DNA of 64,000 nucleotides, from NCBI GenBank assembly GCA_934700615.1, contig CAKUXR010000011.1, forward strand, positions 1 through 64,000, read 5' to 3'. The DNA is from an uncultured Bacteroidales bacterium. GTDB lineage: Bacteria > Bacteroidota > Bacteroidia > Bacteroidales > UBA932. Positions within the stretch are counted from its first letter, which is position 1. Each line of letters opens with the position of its first letter. This document shows, in pieces, positions 27,619 to 36,566 of the stretch. Below the pieces are notes generated by a model. That model saw only the letters and a list, made by a program, of their open reading frames with translations, did not search any database and was not told where the DNA came from. The position numbers were made by a program, and so were the translations under genes.

Positions 27619-29856
27619 ATGGATAACTACAACATGCAGAACAACGGATCCTCCGGGAAATTGGAATTCCTGAGCAAGTTCGCCACCAATCTGAATGAGC
27701 GGGCGGCTGCGGGGAAACTGGACCCGGTGATCGGCAGGGATGAAGAGATAAGGCGTGTCCTTCAGATACTTAGCAGAAGGACCAAGAACAACCCTATCCT
27801 GGTCGGTGAACCGGGTGTGGGCAAGACCGCTATCGCAGAGGGTCTTGCGCAGAAAATCGTAGATGGCGCTGTGCCTGAGAACTTGAAGGACAAACTGGTC
27901 TATTCGCTTGATATGGGCGCACTTATAGCAGGTGCAAAATATCAGGGTGAGTTTGAGGAACGTCTGAAAGGCGTGGTCAAGGATGTGGTCGACAGTCAGG
28001 GACAGATAATCCTGTTCATTGATGAGATCCATACCCTTGTCGGTGCCGGCAGGGCATCAGGCGCTATGGACGCTTCCAATATCCTCAAACCGGCATTGGC
28101 AAGAGGAGAACTGAGGACCATCGGTTCCACTACATTGGACGAGTATCAGAAGTACTTCGAGGCTGATAAGGCATTGGAAAGAAGATTCCAGATGGTTATG
28201 GTCGATGAGCCTACGCCGGCTGAATCCATCGCCATCCTCAGGGGCCTGAAGGAAAGATATGAAAACCACCATAGGGTACGTATCGAGGATGATGCGCTTA
28301 TTGCTGCCGTGAACCTGTCCCACAGGTATATCACAAGCAGGTTCCTTCCGGACAAGGCCATTGACCTGGTCGATGAAGCCGCTTCAAAGCTTCGTCTTGA
28401 GATGAACTCGGTGCCTGAGCCTATTGATGAACTCAACAGCCAGATCAGGCAGCTTGAAATCGAGAAGGAAGCCATCAAACGCGAGGGCGTGTCCCTCAAA
28501 CTTGAGAACATCGAGTCCCAGCTGAAGGAACTTGGTGAGAAGAAGGCAGTCCTCATGAAGAAATGGGAAGAGGAGAAAGGTATCCTTTCAGGTATCCAGA
28601 CTGCCCGCCAGCAGCTTGAGGAGTACAAGATACAGGCTCAGGCCGCCGAAAGGAGCGGTGACTATGGCAAGGTCGCTGAACTGCGCTATGGCCGTATGGC
28701 AGAGGCCCAGAAGAAGATTACCGATCTCGAGACAAGGCAGGCTGCCATTAAGGATCCTATTATCACTGAGGCTGTTACCCCTGAAGACATCGCCGATGTA
28801 GTATCCCGTTGGACAGGTATACCGGTCAACAGGATGCTCGAGAGCGAGAAGGAAAAGCTGCTCCGTATGGAGGATGAACTCCATAAGAGAGTAGTGGGCC
28901 AGGACCAGGCTATCCATGCTGTCGCTGATGCGGTCAGAAGGAGCCGTGCGGGTCTGTCCAACGAGAAGAGACCTATCGGTTCATTCCTGTTCATGGGTAC
29001 CACCGGTGTAGGTAAGACCGAACTTGCGAAGGCTCTTGCTGAATTCCTTTTCAATGACGAGAATATGATTACCCGTATTGATATGAGTGAATACCAGGAG
29101 CGTCATACAGTGAGCCGTCTTATCGGTGCCCCTCCGGGATATGTGGGATATGATGAAGGTGGTCAGCTTACAGAGGCAGTAAGACGTAAACCTTACTCCG
29201 TAGTGCTTCTGGATGAGATAGAGAAGGCACATCCTGATGTGTTCAACATCCTTCTTCAGGTGCTTGATGATGGTAGGCTTACTGACAATAAGGGCCGTAC
29301 GGTCGATTTCAAGAACACAATCATCATAATGACCTCAAATGTCGGTTCTGATATCATACAGAACTACATGGACAGGCTTCCTGAAGTCGGTGCCAAAGGA
29401 ATGGATCCTTCAGCAGAGGCTTCTGCGATGACCAAGAGGGGTGAAATGCTCGAAGAGTGCAAGTGTAAGATTCTTGACGTTCTCAAACAGACGATACGTC
29501 CGGAATTCCTGAACAGAATCGATGAGATCATAATGTTCGAGCCTCTTACCAGAAATGACATCAGGGATATCCTACATATCCAGATGGCTGCTCTCAAGCA
29601 TAAACTTTCCGAGGATGGCGTCGAGATATCATTCACCGATGCGTTCGAGGACTATATGACCGACAAGGGCTATGATCCGGCATTCGGTGCCCGTCCTATC
29701 AAGAGGGTGATGCAGCGTGAACTGGTCAACAAGCTTGCGAAGGCTATTCTTGACGGTACCGTGCACAAGGATTCTGTCGTGGAGGCTGATGTCGCCGATG
29801 GCGAGATTGTGCTGAGAAACAGACCTGATGAGGCCAAAGCCGAAAGAGTATTGTAG
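27619..29856 (+). CDS. clpB: ClpB disaggregase lacking the N-terminal domain
   Basis: ClpB extracts proteins from aggregates together with DnaK. The protein begins almost directly at the first AAA+ module (GKLDPVIGRDEEIRR), with Walker A GEPGVGKT at residues 63-70. It has ALERRFQMVMVDEPT, a full ClpB-type coiled-coil M domain (from DELNSQIRQLEIEKEAIKRE to the WTGIPV motif) and the second AAA+ module (GTTGVGKT, PPGYVGYDEGGQLTEAVRR). Both ATP sites are intact. At 745 residues it lacks the roughly 145-residue Clp-N repeat domain; no such domain is encoded in the 176 bases upstream. The M domain separates it from ClpC and ClpA. Confidence 0.93.
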   Translation: MDNYNMQNNGSSGKLEFLSKFATNLNERAAAGKLDPVIGRDEEIRRVLQILSRRTKNNPILVGEPGVGKTAIAEGLAQKIVDGAVPENLKDKLVYSLDMGALIAGAKYQGEFEERLKGVVKDVVDSQGQIILFIDEIHTLVGAGRASGAMDASNILKPALARGELRTIGSTTLDEYQKYFEADKALERRFQMVMVDEPTPAESIAILRGLKERYENHHRVRIEDDALIAAVNLSHRYITSRFLPDKAIDLVDEAASKLRLEMNSVPEPIDELNSQIRQLEIEKEAIKREGVSLKLENIESQLKELGEKKAVLMKKWEEEKGILSGIQTARQQLEEYKIQAQAAERSGDYGKVAELRYGRMAEAQKKITDLETRQAAIKDPIITEAVTPEDIADVVSRWTGIPVNRMLESEKEKLLRMEDELHKRVVGQDQAIHAVADAVRRSRAGLSNEKRPIGSFLFMGTTGVGKTELAKALAEFLFNDENMITRIDMSEYQERHTVSRLIGAPPGYVGYDEGGQLTEAVRRKPYSVVLLDEIEKAHPDVFNILLQVLDDGRLTDNKGRTVDFKNTIIIMTSNVGSDIIQNYMDRLPEVGAKGMDPSAEASAMTKRGEMLEECKCKILDVLKQTIRPEFLNRIDEIIMFEPLTRNDIRDILHIQMAALKHKLSEDGVEISFTDAFEDYMTDKGYDPAFGARPIKRVMQRELVNKLAKAILDGTVHKDSVVEADVADGEIVLRNRPDEAKAERVL

Positions 29857-29888
29857 CTGATGGCGGGTAATCCGCTGTGACATAATCG

Positions 29889-29931
29889 AAAAGCGTTTCC
29901 AAAACCGGAAGATTTTGGAAACGCTTTTTTG
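29889..29931. terminator. Strong terminator after clpB
   Basis: A perfect 16-bp stem (29889-29904 with 29913-29928) is followed by T on the plus strand, with T also present on the minus strand, so it may serve both clpB and the convergent dipeptidase gene. Confidence 0.9.
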
Positions 29932-29973
29932 TGTTCCGCCTTGGCGGAATGTCTGTCGGCATTGACAGTGTCC

Positions 29974-31767
29974 TTATTTTTCCTCGATTACGTCTCCGTG
30001 GAAATGGACGACAGCCTCTTTCCATACGTCGGTGTAGCCCGGCTGGGTGAGGTCTTCAGGAATGCCTGTCGAATATTCGGAATGCTTGAATGTCCCGTCA
30101 GGGTTCTGTGCCTTCACATTTCCGTCGATATATTTGACCAAGAGGGTGATTTCCAATGCTTTCCACTCTCTGAACATCTGCTGTGCAGTATTGACAGAGT
30201 ACTTGGTCAGAAGTCTCCTGACAGGGAGGAAGGCGTTTCCGGTATCGGACATTACGTCATATGATGCATTGGTCTTCTTGCCCTTCTTCTCGGCGCTGTC
30301 CATGGCTTTCTTGTACAAGTCGAGAGCCTTGTTGTCATTTTCATGAATCTTTGCAATCTGCTCGTTTTCGAATTTGTCAATGCGCTCGCGTACGTATGGA
30401 GCCATGATGTTGTACATCCTGTAGCAGGAGTTGGAAATCCTGTTGTTGATCCAGAATGAAGAGTTTGCGCTGTAGTGGAGAAGGTCTCCGTTGCCCTCTT
30501 TGAAACATCCCGGAACCTTGTCTGTATTTGTGTAAACAGGTGTCAGATAAGATGTTGCAGCATCATCAGTTCCAAACCAGATTATGCCTCCGATTACATC
30601 AGGATAGTTTCCTCTGGCCTGACCTACGAACCAGAAACCGGTCTGCTGGGTAGCGATTGCCCTCTCATTGGTATATTTCTTTCCGTTGTACTCGAAATCC
30701 ATAGGACGCCATCTGTAAGGCAGTGCATTGCCGCCGGCTCCGATATCCTGTGTCATGTCCATAGGGGTGCCCTCGTAGTGGTCCCTCATCACGTCAGCGA
30801 CGTTTTTCAAGGAGACTTTCTTCGAAGGTTTGATCCACAAAGGCATCTTGTTCTCGGCATTGTGGCCCATAGCATAGTCGATGTATGAGTATGCGTCCTT
30901 GGTGACGAGATTTCCTGATTCATCCTCGAAAGTGAACCAGCCGCCGCTCAGGATATTGAAAGCGCTCCATGCCCTTGCCTCGCATCCTCTGAGAGAACCG
31001 AAATCTGCAGGGCAATAGGTGTCGCAGAAACTGAACTCGCTGTCCGGACCGCTGTACCAGCCCTTTCTGCGTGCGAACTCGATGACGTCCTCTGCATAGA
31101 GGCAGTTCTCAGGGTCGTCGAGAGGGAAAGTGGAAATCCTGGACTGGTTCGCGTGGCTGCAGATATATCCGTCAGGAATTCTTCTGGCAACCCATACGGA
31201 ACCTTTGTCGGTATTCTTTCCGTTGACGACATTCGAACCTTTTCCTACCATTTCGAGAATCCAAGCCTCGTTCTTGTCGGCAATCGAGAAAGACTCTCCG
31301 CCTGAATAGTAGCCGTAAGTAGCTGTCAATGATGTCATTATCTTGATGGCTTCCCTGGCTGTCTTCGCCCTCTGGAGTGTAACGTAGATAAGTGAACCGT
31401 AGTCCATGACTCCGTCAGGGTCAGCAAGCTCGGGACGTCCGCCGAAAGTGGTCTCGGCAATGATAAGCTGATGCTCATTCATGTTGCCGACTGTCTTGTA
31501 AGTGTGCTCAACCTGGTCTATAAGTCCGAGAAATTTTCCGGTATCCCACTCATTTATGCGTAGTTTGCTCCCGATTTTCCAGTCTGCCTGAGGCTTGAAA
31601 TAAAGTTCTCCGTAAAGGAAGTGCGAGTCCGCTGCGTATGATACCATGCAGGAGCCGTCGGTGCTGGCTCCCTTTGTCACGATGACATTTGTACATGCCT
31701 CTGCGTTGTTCGAAGCGAATGCGGAAAAAAGAACCGCCGCCGAGCAGAGAAATGCTTTCAACTTCAT
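29974..31767 (-). CDS. C69 family dipeptidase, secreted
   Basis: Peptidase family C69 (PepD-like, Ntn-hydrolase fold) cleaves dipeptides. A signal peptide (LKAFLCSAAVLFSAFASNNAEA) is followed directly by CTNVIVTKGAS, so removal of the leader would expose the catalytic Cys at the new N-terminus. Typical family segments follow: YAADSHFLYGEL, VEHTYKTVGNMNEHQLIIAETTFGGR, and GGESFSIADKNEAWILEMVG. 597 residues fits. I chose ATG at 31767 rather than TTG at 31773. Likely periplasmic peptide use. Confidence 0.92.
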   Translation of the reverse strand: MKLKAFLCSAAVLFSAFASNNAEACTNVIVTKGASTDGSCMVSYAADSHFLYGELYFKPQADWKIGSKLRINEWDTGKFLGLIDQVEHTYKTVGNMNEHQLIIAETTFGGRPELADPDGVMDYGSLIYVTLQRAKTAREAIKIMTSLTATYGYYSGGESFSIADKNEAWILEMVGKGSNVVNGKNTDKGSVWVARRIPDGYICSHANQSRISTFPLDDPENCLYAEDVIEFARRKGWYSGPDSEFSFCDTYCPADFGSLRGCEARAWSAFNILSGGWFTFEDESGNLVTKDAYSYIDYAMGHNAENKMPLWIKPSKKVSLKNVADVMRDHYEGTPMDMTQDIGAGGNALPYRWRPMDFEYNGKKYTNERAIATQQTGFWFVGQARGNYPDVIGGIIWFGTDDAATSYLTPVYTNTDKVPGCFKEGNGDLLHYSANSSFWINNRISNSCYRMYNIMAPYVRERIDKFENEQIAKIHENDNKALDLYKKAMDSAEKKGKKTNASYDVMSDTGNAFLPVRRLLTKYSVNTAQQMFREWKALEITLLVKYIDGNVKAQNPDGTFKHSEYSTGIPEDLTQPGYTDVWKEAVVHFHGDVIEEK

Positions 31768-31805
31768 AGTCAATGCTGTTTTTTGTTTCTATACTAATTA
31801 TTCAT

Positions 31806-31849
31806 TACTTTTGTCGGAACGGGATGTAGTGGTCCCGCTTACAAATATA
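31806..31849. promoter_or_regulatory. Divergent -7 boxes between dipeptidase and small secreted gene
   Basis: TACTTTTG at 31806-31813 points right; the reverse complement of 31842-31849 (TATATTTG) points left. Both match TAnnTTTG. Confidence 0.5.
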
Positions 31850-31892
31850 ATGAAATAATACGTTCTACAATTAATAAAACGGATTCTTGCTT

Positions 31893-32345
31893 ATGAAGAG
31901 GCTTCTGTATATTATCTTGTCAATGCTGATTTTCGGTTCTGTCAATGCTTTTGCGCAGGAGCAGGAGGAGCAGAAAGTGCAGACTCCTGAGGAAATGGCG
32001 GCCAAAGAGGCAGACCGTCTCGGAGAACTTCTGAAACTCGAATATTGGCAGGTGTTCTATGTCGATTCCACTCTCCAGCACGATTTTACGGCGCTTCAGG
32101 ACGAAATGAACAAACTCCAGTCAGCCCGCGTCGAGAACTATGACCTCTATATGTCAGTGAGAGACAAGTGGTTCGAACAGATTGACAATACCTACAAGAA
32201 GATTTTTACTCCTGAGCAGTGGGCCCTGTATCTGAAAACCGGAGCCGCGAAGAACATCAAGGCCAGAGAAAAGCGTAAGGAGAAGATGCAGAAGTCGTCC
32301 GCAACCGCGCAGCCTGCGAAGAAAGAAAAGCCAATGTCATTTTAA
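31893..32345 (+). CDS. Small secreted helical protein, unknown
   Basis: I do not recognise a named family. A signal peptide (KRLLYIILSMLIFGSVNAFAQ) is followed by a mostly helical, charged chain with an acidic Gln/Glu-rich start. The pattern FTPEQWALYLK near the end resembles the LTPEQ-type motif of Spy/CpxP-like periplasmic proteins, and the Lys-rich tail is low-complexity. A Spy-like periplasmic role is a guess. The start ATG at 31893 gives the best leader. It precedes pheS but with its own promoter between. Confidence 0.65.
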   Translation: MKRLLYIILSMLIFGSVNAFAQEQEEQKVQTPEEMAAKEADRLGELLKLEYWQVFYVDSTLQHDFTALQDEMNKLQSARVENYDLYMSVRDKWFEQIDNTYKKIFTPEQWALYLKTGAAKNIKAREKRKEKMQKSSATAQPAKKEKPMSF

Positions 32346-32393
32346 CGTTTACTAAAAGTGCATTGCATTAGGATATCTTAACGGGAAATTGAT

Positions 32394-32401
32394 TAAATTT
32401 G
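32394..32401 (+). promoter_or_regulatory. -7 box TAAATTTG for pheS
   Basis: Perfect TAnnTTTG match 26 bases before the pheS ATG. Confidence 0.6.
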
Positions 32402-32426
32402 CAGTTCACACTAAGGAATTGAATAT

Positions 32427-33461
32427 ATGAAAGAGGAAATAGAGCAGCTCTTTGCTGAGATCAGGGATCTCAAATGCAAGACAGAGAAGGATGTGGAAGA
32501 CGCCAGAGTCCGTCTTCTCGGAAAGAAAGGTGAAATTACCAAGCTTTTTGAGGAGTTCAGGACAGTAGCTCCGGAGCTCAAGAAAGAGTTCGGACAGAAA
32601 CTCAATGTCCTGAAGAAGGAAGCGTCAGCCAAAATCGAGGAGTTGAAAGCTGCTGCAGCGACTTCAGCATCAGCATCTTCTGAAGCATTCGACGCGACAA
32701 TTCCGGGAGACCCGATTGCTCTTGGAACAAGGCATCCCGTATCTATAGCAAGACAGCAGATCGTAAATATCTTCCGCAAATTCGGTTACGATGTTGCCGA
32801 AGGACCGGAAATCGAGGATGACTACCACGTTTTCGAGGCATTGAACTTCCCTCCGAACCATCCGGCGAGAGATATGCAGGACACCTTCTTCGTGTCTGTA
32901 GGTCATGAGGATCCGCTTCTTCTCCGTACCCATACATCCAGTGTCCAGGTCCGTGCGATGGAGAATATGAAACTCCCTATCCGTGTGATTTGTCCTGGCA
33001 GAGTGTTCAGAAACGAGGCTATTTCAGCCCGTGCCCACTGCATCTTCCATCAGGTTGAGGGACTTTACATCGACGAGCATGTGACATTTGCAGACCTCAA
33101 GCAGGCTATTCTCCTGTTCGCGCGTGAGATGTTCGGTCCTGATACACAGATCCGTATGCGTCCTTCTTACTTCCCGTTCACTGAGCCTTCAGCTGAGGTG
33201 GATGTAAGCTGCAACATCTGTCACGGAAAGGGCTGCAACATCTGTAAAGGAACAGGCTGGCTCGAGATTCTCGGCTGCGGTATGGTGGATCCTAACGTGC
33301 TCGAGGCTTCCGGCATTGACAGCAAGAAATATTCCGGCTTCGCTTTCGGAATGGGAATTGAGCGTATCGCGATGCTGAAGTGGCAGGTCAATGACCTCCG
33401 TCATTACTTCGAGAATGACATGCGCTTCCTTCGGGAGTTCAGTTCTTGCGTAGAGGTTTAG
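32427..33461 (+). CDS. pheS: Phenylalanine--tRNA ligase alpha subunit
   Basis: PheS is the catalytic subunit of the alpha2beta2 synthetase that charges tRNA-Phe. The N-terminal coiled coil (residues 1-85) is followed by the class II core: motif 1 (HPVSIARQQIVNIFRKFGY), motif 2 (CPGRVFRNEAISARAHCIFHQVEGLYID), and motif 3 (YSGFAFGMGIERIAMLKWQVNDLR). A cysteine-rich segment, CNICHGKGCNICKGTGW, sits between motifs 2 and 3, as in many Bacteroidota PheS. 344 residues is normal. pheT is not adjacent, so the two subunits are encoded apart. Confidence 0.96.
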   Translation: MKEEIEQLFAEIRDLKCKTEKDVEDARVRLLGKKGEITKLFEEFRTVAPELKKEFGQKLNVLKKEASAKIEELKAAAATSASASSEAFDATIPGDPIALGTRHPVSIARQQIVNIFRKFGYDVAEGPEIEDDYHVFEALNFPPNHPARDMQDTFFVSVGHEDPLLLRTHTSSVQVRAMENMKLPIRVICPGRVFRNEAISARAHCIFHQVEGLYIDEHVTFADLKQAILLFAREMFGPDTQIRMRPSYFPFTEPSAEVDVSCNICHGKGCNICKGTGWLEILGCGMVDPNVLEASGIDSKKYSGFAFGMGIERIAMLKWQVNDLRHYFENDMRFLREFSSCVEV

Positions 33462-33553
33462 TCTTTTCATGGGCTCTTTCACTGTGGTTTTATGTAAATA
33501 TTCCGCAATTGGGCTGCTCAATTGAAGAAATTTGCAAAAAAACATCAAAAAAA

Positions 33554-33584
33554 TTTGGAGAGCCAGAAATTATACCTATCTTTG
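33554..33584 (+). promoter_or_regulatory. Consensus promoter of tRNA-Gly
   Basis: TTTG at 33554-33557 and TATCTTTG at 33577-33584, separated by 19 bases, an exact match to the Bacteroidota sigma-ABfr consensus. Confidence 0.85.
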
Positions 33585-33616
33585 CAATCCCGAAACACCA
33601 ATAGGGATTACAAAAT

Positions 33617-33689
33617 GCGGAAATAGCTCAGTTGGTAGAGCACAACCTTGCCAAGGTTGGGGTCGCGAGTTCAAGTCTCGTTTTCCGCT
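33617..33689 (+). tRNA. tRNA-Gly (anticodon GCC)
   Basis: The acceptor GCGGAAA pairs with TTTCCGC. The D-arm contains GCTC..GAGC, the anticodon stem CAACC/GGTTG encloses TTGCCAA with anticodon GCC, and the T-arm has TTCAAGT. CCA is not encoded. 73 nucleotides. Confidence 0.97.
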
Positions 33690-33695
33690 CTACGA

Positions 33696-33725
33696 AGCCG
33701 CTCATTCCGAGTGGCTTTTTTTGTT
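33696..33725 (+). terminator. Terminator of tRNA-Gly
   Basis: AGCCGCTC (33696-33703) pairs with GAGTGGCT (33709-33716), one G-T pair, then seven T. Confidence 0.85.
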
Positions 33726-33746
33726 TTTAACCATATTGACGAACTA

Positions 33747-35951
33747 ATGACAACGATGAAGAAAATCTTGACAATTGCCGTGCTGGCACTTCTGGCATGT
33801 ACAGCCAAGGCAAAAGGTCCTGTAATCAATATCAGGACCGACAATGTTTCCATGATTATCCTGGTGGAGCAGGACGGGCGCCTGAATACGCTGCATTTCG
33901 GCGGTGCCATAGAAGATGCGTCGGCTTTTTCTGATTTCAAGAGCGGAATCCACGGCAATCATGGCGCTCCTTACGAGACCTATCCTACACAGGGCTGGAG
34001 GGGCTTCAACGAACCTGCATTGGCAATCACCCATAAGAACGGGGATCTGAATACCGAGCTCAGATATCTTTCCCACGAGACCAGGACATTGGCAGACAAC
34101 AATATAACAGAGACGACCATACATCTGGCAGACAAGGCTGAAGGCGTGGATGTCGATCTGGTCTATACTGCGTATAAGAAACAGAATGTGATCACGGCCC
34201 ATTCTGTAATCAGAAACAATGAAAAAGGTGCCGTGATATTGCGCAACTACTATTCGTCTGCATTGCCGATAAGGGCAGACAAATATCTCCTTACACATCT
34301 GTATGGCTCCTGGGCTCATGAGGCACGTGTTGACAATACCTTGCTGACACACGGGATAAAGACCATAGAGAGCAAGAAGGGAACCCGTACCACACATACG
34401 GAAAATCCTGCGTTCATGATAAGCCTTGATACCGACACGTTCAGCGAGACCACAGGAGATGTGATAGCCGGAGCATTGGCCTGGAGCGGAAACTTCAGAC
34501 TGAACTTTGAACTTACCGAGTTCAACATACTGAATATCCTTGCCGGAATCAATCCATACGCTTCAGCATATACATTGGCCAAGGGCGAGTCTTTCTCTAC
34601 CCCGGAGATGATCTGGACTTTCAGTGACAGGGGAGCGGGCCAGGCCAGCAGAAATCTCCACAGGTGGGCCCGCGATTATTGGATGCACAGCGGATATGGA
34701 ATGGTGCCGACTCTTCTGAACAGCTGGGAAGGCGCGTATTTCGATTTCAATGCCAAGACATTGACCGACATGATCGATGATGCGGCCGACATGGGGCTTG
34801 AGATGTTTGTCCTGGATGACGGCTGGTTTGCCAACAAATATCCACGCAACAATGACAAGGCCGGTCTGGGCGATTGGCAGGTCAATGTTGCCAAACTGCC
34901 TGAAGGCATTGACTTTATCGCATCCCATGCGCACGAGAAAGACCTCAAGTTCGGCATCTGGATCGAGCCGGAGATGGTCAATCCTAAAAGCGAGCTTTAT
35001 GAGAAGCATCCGGACTGGATTGTCAAGGACAATGTCCACGCTGCTACTGCGATGCGCAGCCAGTACCTTCTGGACTTGTCAAATCCTAAGGTTCAGGACT
35101 TTGTCTATGGCGTTTTCGATGATGTGATGAAACTCTCCGACAAGATTGACTATATAAAGTGGGATGCCAACCGTCATGTGGAAAATGTGGGCTCGTCTTG
35201 TCTTCCGTCTGATGAACAGACGATGTTCTGGGTAAGGTATGCGCAGGGATTGTACAATGTGATGGAGCGTGTGCGTGCCAAGTATCCGGATGTGATGGTT
35301 CAGGCATGTGCCTCAGGCGGCGGAAGGGTAGAGTATGGTGAGCTGAAGTATTTCGATGAATTCTGGACAAGTGACGATACAGAGGCATTGACAAGAACCG
35401 GCATCCAGTACGGTACAAGCCTGTTTTATCCTGCAAACCAGATGGGTTCCCACGTCTCGGCGGTTCCTAATCACCAGACAGGCAACATAACTCCGATAAA
35501 GTTCCGTTTCGATATCGCATGCGCCGGAAGGCTCGGTATGGAACTTCAGCCAAAGTCAATGACAGACAGCGAGAAGGAGTTCGCCAGAAGGGCGATTGCC
35601 AGCTATAAGGAGTATCGTGACATCATCATGACAGGAGATTTGTACAGAATCGGTTCTCCTTATGACAAGTCGGGTGCTTATGGGGTACTTTACGTGACTC
35701 CTGACAAGAAGCGCGCTGTATTCTTCGCTTATTGCATCAGTTATGACACCCGCACTTCGGCTCCGCAGTTCCGTCTGGACGGGCTTGATGCCGACAAGAA
35801 CTATCGTATTGCAGAGGTCAATGTCGACAAGTCTTCGAGCTGGTTCTCAGGAAAGGTCCTGTCTGGGTCAATGCTGATGAACAAAGGCGTGAATCCGCCT
35901 TTGAAAAAGGTGTATGACAGCGCTGTATTTGTGTTGGAATCAGAGGAATAG
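33747..35951 (+). CDS. Alpha-galactosidase, GH36, secreted
   Basis: This enzyme removes terminal alpha-galactose (for example from raffinose-family sugars or host glycans) by a retaining mechanism. A signal peptide (KKILTIAVLALLACTAKA) precedes the N-terminal beta-sandwich and the barrel. The diagnostic KWDANR holds the nucleophile Asp473, and FWTSDDTEA holds the acid/base Asp at 543-544. GGRVEYGELKYFDEFW and ILDDGWFANKY-type segments support GH36. Length, about 734 residues, is typical. Two near starts, ATG 33747 and ATG 33756, are both possible. Its end overlaps the convergent peptidase gene by 12 bp. Confidence 0.94.
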   Translation: MTTMKKILTIAVLALLACTAKAKGPVINIRTDNVSMIILVEQDGRLNTLHFGGAIEDASAFSDFKSGIHGNHGAPYETYPTQGWRGFNEPALAITHKNGDLNTELRYLSHETRTLADNNITETTIHLADKAEGVDVDLVYTAYKKQNVITAHSVIRNNEKGAVILRNYYSSALPIRADKYLLTHLYGSWAHEARVDNTLLTHGIKTIESKKGTRTTHTENPAFMISLDTDTFSETTGDVIAGALAWSGNFRLNFELTEFNILNILAGINPYASAYTLAKGESFSTPEMIWTFSDRGAGQASRNLHRWARDYWMHSGYGMVPTLLNSWEGAYFDFNAKTLTDMIDDAADMGLEMFVLDDGWFANKYPRNNDKAGLGDWQVNVAKLPEGIDFIASHAHEKDLKFGIWIEPEMVNPKSELYEKHPDWIVKDNVHAATAMRSQYLLDLSNPKVQDFVYGVFDDVMKLSDKIDYIKWDANRHVENVGSSCLPSDEQTMFWVRYAQGLYNVMERVRAKYPDVMVQACASGGGRVEYGELKYFDEFWTSDDTEALTRTGIQYGTSLFYPANQMGSHVSAVPNHQTGNITPIKFRFDIACAGRLGMELQPKSMTDSEKEFARRAIASYKEYRDIIMTGDLYRIGSPYDKSGAYGVLYVTPDKKRAVFFAYCISYDTRTSAPQFRLDGLDADKNYRIAEVNVDKSSSWFSGKVLSGSMLMNKGVNPPLKKVYDSAVFVLESEE

Positions 35952-36422
35952 ACGTTTCCAGAGCCATAGCATTGGCCTGCGTAATGGTTTGAGAATCATC
36001 CATATCCTGACGTTTCGTCGGTATGTGGATGATTTTGTGTTTATGGCGTCTTTGCCGCAGCGGATTATTGTGCTGACGCGGGCCAGAATCTGGTCCCTAT
36101 GGCAATGTTCTTTGGCATTGAGGATGCCGTCGCCCTGGATTTCCGCGATGTCATTGTCATTGATTTTGAGGATCCGGTGGAGGATATATCGGTCCCCGAG
36201 GCGGAACAGGACAATATCATTGACATTGACCTTTACCCTTTCGCGGCCGTCAGGCGTGCCGGCTTCGGCTCCTTCGAGAATGACTTGGTCGCCGCGGCTT
36301 TCCGAGAGAAACGGGAGCATGCTGGCGCCTCTGACGTTGATGGTTACGTCCTGTCCTTCCTTCAGCATCGTGGTGACGGCGTCGAAGTAGGTGTTGTTGT
36401 CGATGGCCCGGTTTTCCTTCAT
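35940..36422 (-). CDS. S24/S26-type signal-peptidase-like protein
   Basis: The catalytic-Ser box is clear (RGASMLPFL, like the SMxPTL of type I signal peptidases), followed by VNDIVLFRLGDRYILHRIL. The second box has His-Arg (ILHR), not the usual Lys, as in the Ser-His signal peptidases of archaea, endospore formers and LexA-fold relatives found in Bacteroidota. There is one hydrophobic segment at the C-terminus (IWMILKPLRRPMLWLWKRLFL). I chose ATG at 36422 over TTG at 36443. Substrates are unknown; it stands alone, without the PqqD or kinase partners often found beside such genes. Confidence 0.8.
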   Translation of the reverse strand: MKENRAIDNNTYFDAVTTMLKEGQDVTINVRGASMLPFLSESRGDQVILEGAEAGTPDGRERVKVNVNDIVLFRLGDRYILHRILKINDNDIAEIQGDGILNAKEHCHRDQILARVSTIIRCGKDAINTKSSTYRRNVRIWMILKPLRRPMLWLWKRLFL

Positions 36423-36566
36423 TTGGTTATGGTGTTTCTGCAAATGTAGAAAAATGTTACGTATTTTTCACGTACCTACGTATAATTACGTATGCCATCC
36501 GTTTGTATTGTTGGTCTCATTATCATAATATTGCAAGCCACGGATAACCACTTAAAACTACATACA

